Below are positions 4,393 to 5,254 of a stretch of 5,254 nt of DNA, one piece after another; positions within the stretch are counted from its first letter, which is position 1, and each line of letters begins with the position of its first letter. The position numbers were made by a program, and so were the translations under genes. This DNA is from an uncultured Rickettsiales bacterium (lineage in GTDB: Bacteria > Pseudomonadota > Alphaproteobacteria > Rickettsiales > Deianiraeaceae): contig CAMNMI010000062.1 of NCBI GenBank assembly GCA_946544555.1, positions 1 through 5,254 on the forward strand, given 5' to 3'. The notes beneath the pieces were generated by a model. The model did no database searches. It saw nothing but the letters and a program-made list of their open reading frames with translations, and was not told the origin of the DNA.

Positions 4393-5254
4393 TCATTTCA
4401 CATCTTCCATTACTTTGATGATATTGCAGCCGTAGCGCATATTTGAGCTACTTTCATATATTGCTGATGAAACTTGGTTGATTGGTTTGTTGTAGCACAC
4501 CTTTTCAATTTCGGCATTTGACGGCTTTGAGTTTTGGTGAACGTAGTCATTTTTATATGCCAACAATCTGCCTGTTCCTGGACGGCCGTCATCAATTTTT
4601 GCATCCAACTCACTTGTCATTTTTGCTGAAATTGCTCCGACTGATTTATTACAAGCGCAATTCACGCTATAAGTTCTGCAAGGACAACCCAAATTTGCAT
4701 TCACAATGAACATTGCATTGTGTCTGTCAACAGCATTTTTGAAATTTTGGTCGGCAACTTCATATGTATCAGATGGATTGAAATTGAAGACCTGGAAATT
4801 GTATTTATAATCGTAAATATGCGAAGCATCGTATCTTACTTCGCCATATCCATGAAAACCGAGCTGAACATCGCTATCAAATGAAGTTTGCACAAAATAG
4901 TGTCTGCCATTGATACTTGCCTGTGCATAAACCTGACCTTCTGACAACCAAGCAGTTTGACCAGTTGCTGGATCTTTCCAGTTGCGACAATATGAATAAG
5001 CTTCAATCAAACCAGCATGTCGCAACCAGCATGTGCTCATCCATTTTGATTGTGGAAAAACAGGACTTAACAATTTTGCGCTGCCAGGCCCATTGACTGG
5101 TGCCGATTGATCGCACAATTTTCCAGTAACACTACCATTTGTCGATACCGCATCAGCTTTTACAAACTCCGCGTATTTGCGACAAGTTTTATAGTCAACA
5201 TTTCCGGGAACAACACGATACGTATCATAAAACTGATGAAAAGCTTTCTCATAG
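4393..5254 (-). CDS. Cysteine-rich pseudopilin-like protein (type II secretion/type IV pilin family), 5' end missing
   Basis: The reading frame is open from the right edge, so the true start lies outside; 286 residues are visible, numbered here from the first complete codon. The first residues, YEKAFHQFYDTYRVVPGNV (1-19), resemble the region just after the N-terminal hydrophobic helix of prepilin-type proteins (cf. YxxAxxxFxxxYxxxPGD). CWLRHAGLI (75-83) resembles the recurring fWxHLxxAGLI segment. LDAKIDDGRPGTGRL (216-230) matches the IDxKIDDGxPxxG motif often seen near the C-terminus of such proteins in uncultured alphaproteobacteria. The missing part should hold the prepilin cleavage/methylation site and helix. 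The rest is Tyr/Asn-rich with ten cysteines, including GCPC (C190, C192) and NCAC (C199, C201), suggesting an exported, disulfide-bonded surface protein. The TTG at 5118 is internal and not the start. Followed by an intrinsic terminator. Family placement comes from motif recall, not alignment; the specific role is unknown. Confidence 0.65.
   Translation of the reverse strand, partial: YEKAFHQFYDTYRVVPGNVDYKTCRKYAEFVKADAVSTNGSVTGKLCDQSAPVNGPGSAKLLSPVFPQSKWMSTCWLRHAGLIEAYSYCRNWKDPATGQTAWLSEGQVYAQASINGRHYFVQTSFDSDVQLGFHGYGEVRYDASHIYDYKYNFQVFNFNPSDTYEVADQNFKNAVDRHNAMFIVNANLGCPCRTYSVNCACNKSVGAISAKMTSELDAKIDDGRPGTGRLLAYKNDYVHQNSKPSNAEIEKVCYNKPINQVSSAIYESSSNMRYGCNIIKVMEDVK

Noticed and set aside
4482..4709. 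Plus-strand open frame opposite the pseudopilin-like gene
   Set aside because: It lies opposite the segment carrying the GCPC, NCAC and KIDDGRPGTG motifs, and has no recognisable content.
5116..5118. TTG at 5118 as the start of the pseudopilin-like gene
   Set aside because: The frame stays open 45 more codons to the window edge and those codons contain the family motif FYDTYRVVPGN, so this is an internal leucine.

Overview
This 5.25-kb window reads as chromosomal sequence of an uncultured, moderately AT-rich alphaproteobacterium. The evidence is a group I IscS very close to the E. coli/mitochondrial type, an SSB of alphaproteobacterial flavour ending DDDIPF, a tRNA-Lys without an encoded CCA end, a split Mrp-type antiporter piece and a T2SS/type IV pseudopilin-like protein. 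A Rickettsiales/Holosporales-like or host-associated (gut) lineage is plausible, but that is inference. None of the five start codons visible here has a strong Shine-Dalgarno sequence.

Left part, + strand: a GC-rich intergenic island (1-64) precedes a MazG-fold NTP pyrophosphohydrolase-like gene (115-525). Its end overlaps iscS (515-1729) by 11 bp. After an AT-rich gap come tRNA-Lys(CTT) (1838-1910), ssb (1986-2426) and, 14 bp later, a 387-aa protein with the class III aminotransferase fold (2441-3604).

Right part, - strand: a 66-bp gap between convergent genes is almost filled by a 60-bp GC-rich element with TGTTGC/GCAACA ends. Next come an orphan MbhD-MbhE-like (MrpA C-terminal, DUF4040) membrane protein (3671-4270), a well-formed intrinsic terminator (4340-4308), a perfect 10-bp AT-rich inverted repeat, and the 3' portion of a cysteine-rich pseudopilin-like gene running off the right edge (4393-5254).

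The most unusual item is the aminotransferase-like protein. It is intact and clearly related to ArgD/ornithine aminotransferases, but the PLP-binding lysine is proline (P236), the carboxylate-binding arginine is leucine (L355), and the SGTEANE, FHGR and VQGEGG motifs are altered too. It looks like a pseudoenzyme or a re-purposed fold, placed in a probable transcription unit with ssb. The second item is the dispersed GC-rich element, of which the window holds one complete and one partial copy sharing a ~20-nt core in opposite orientation.
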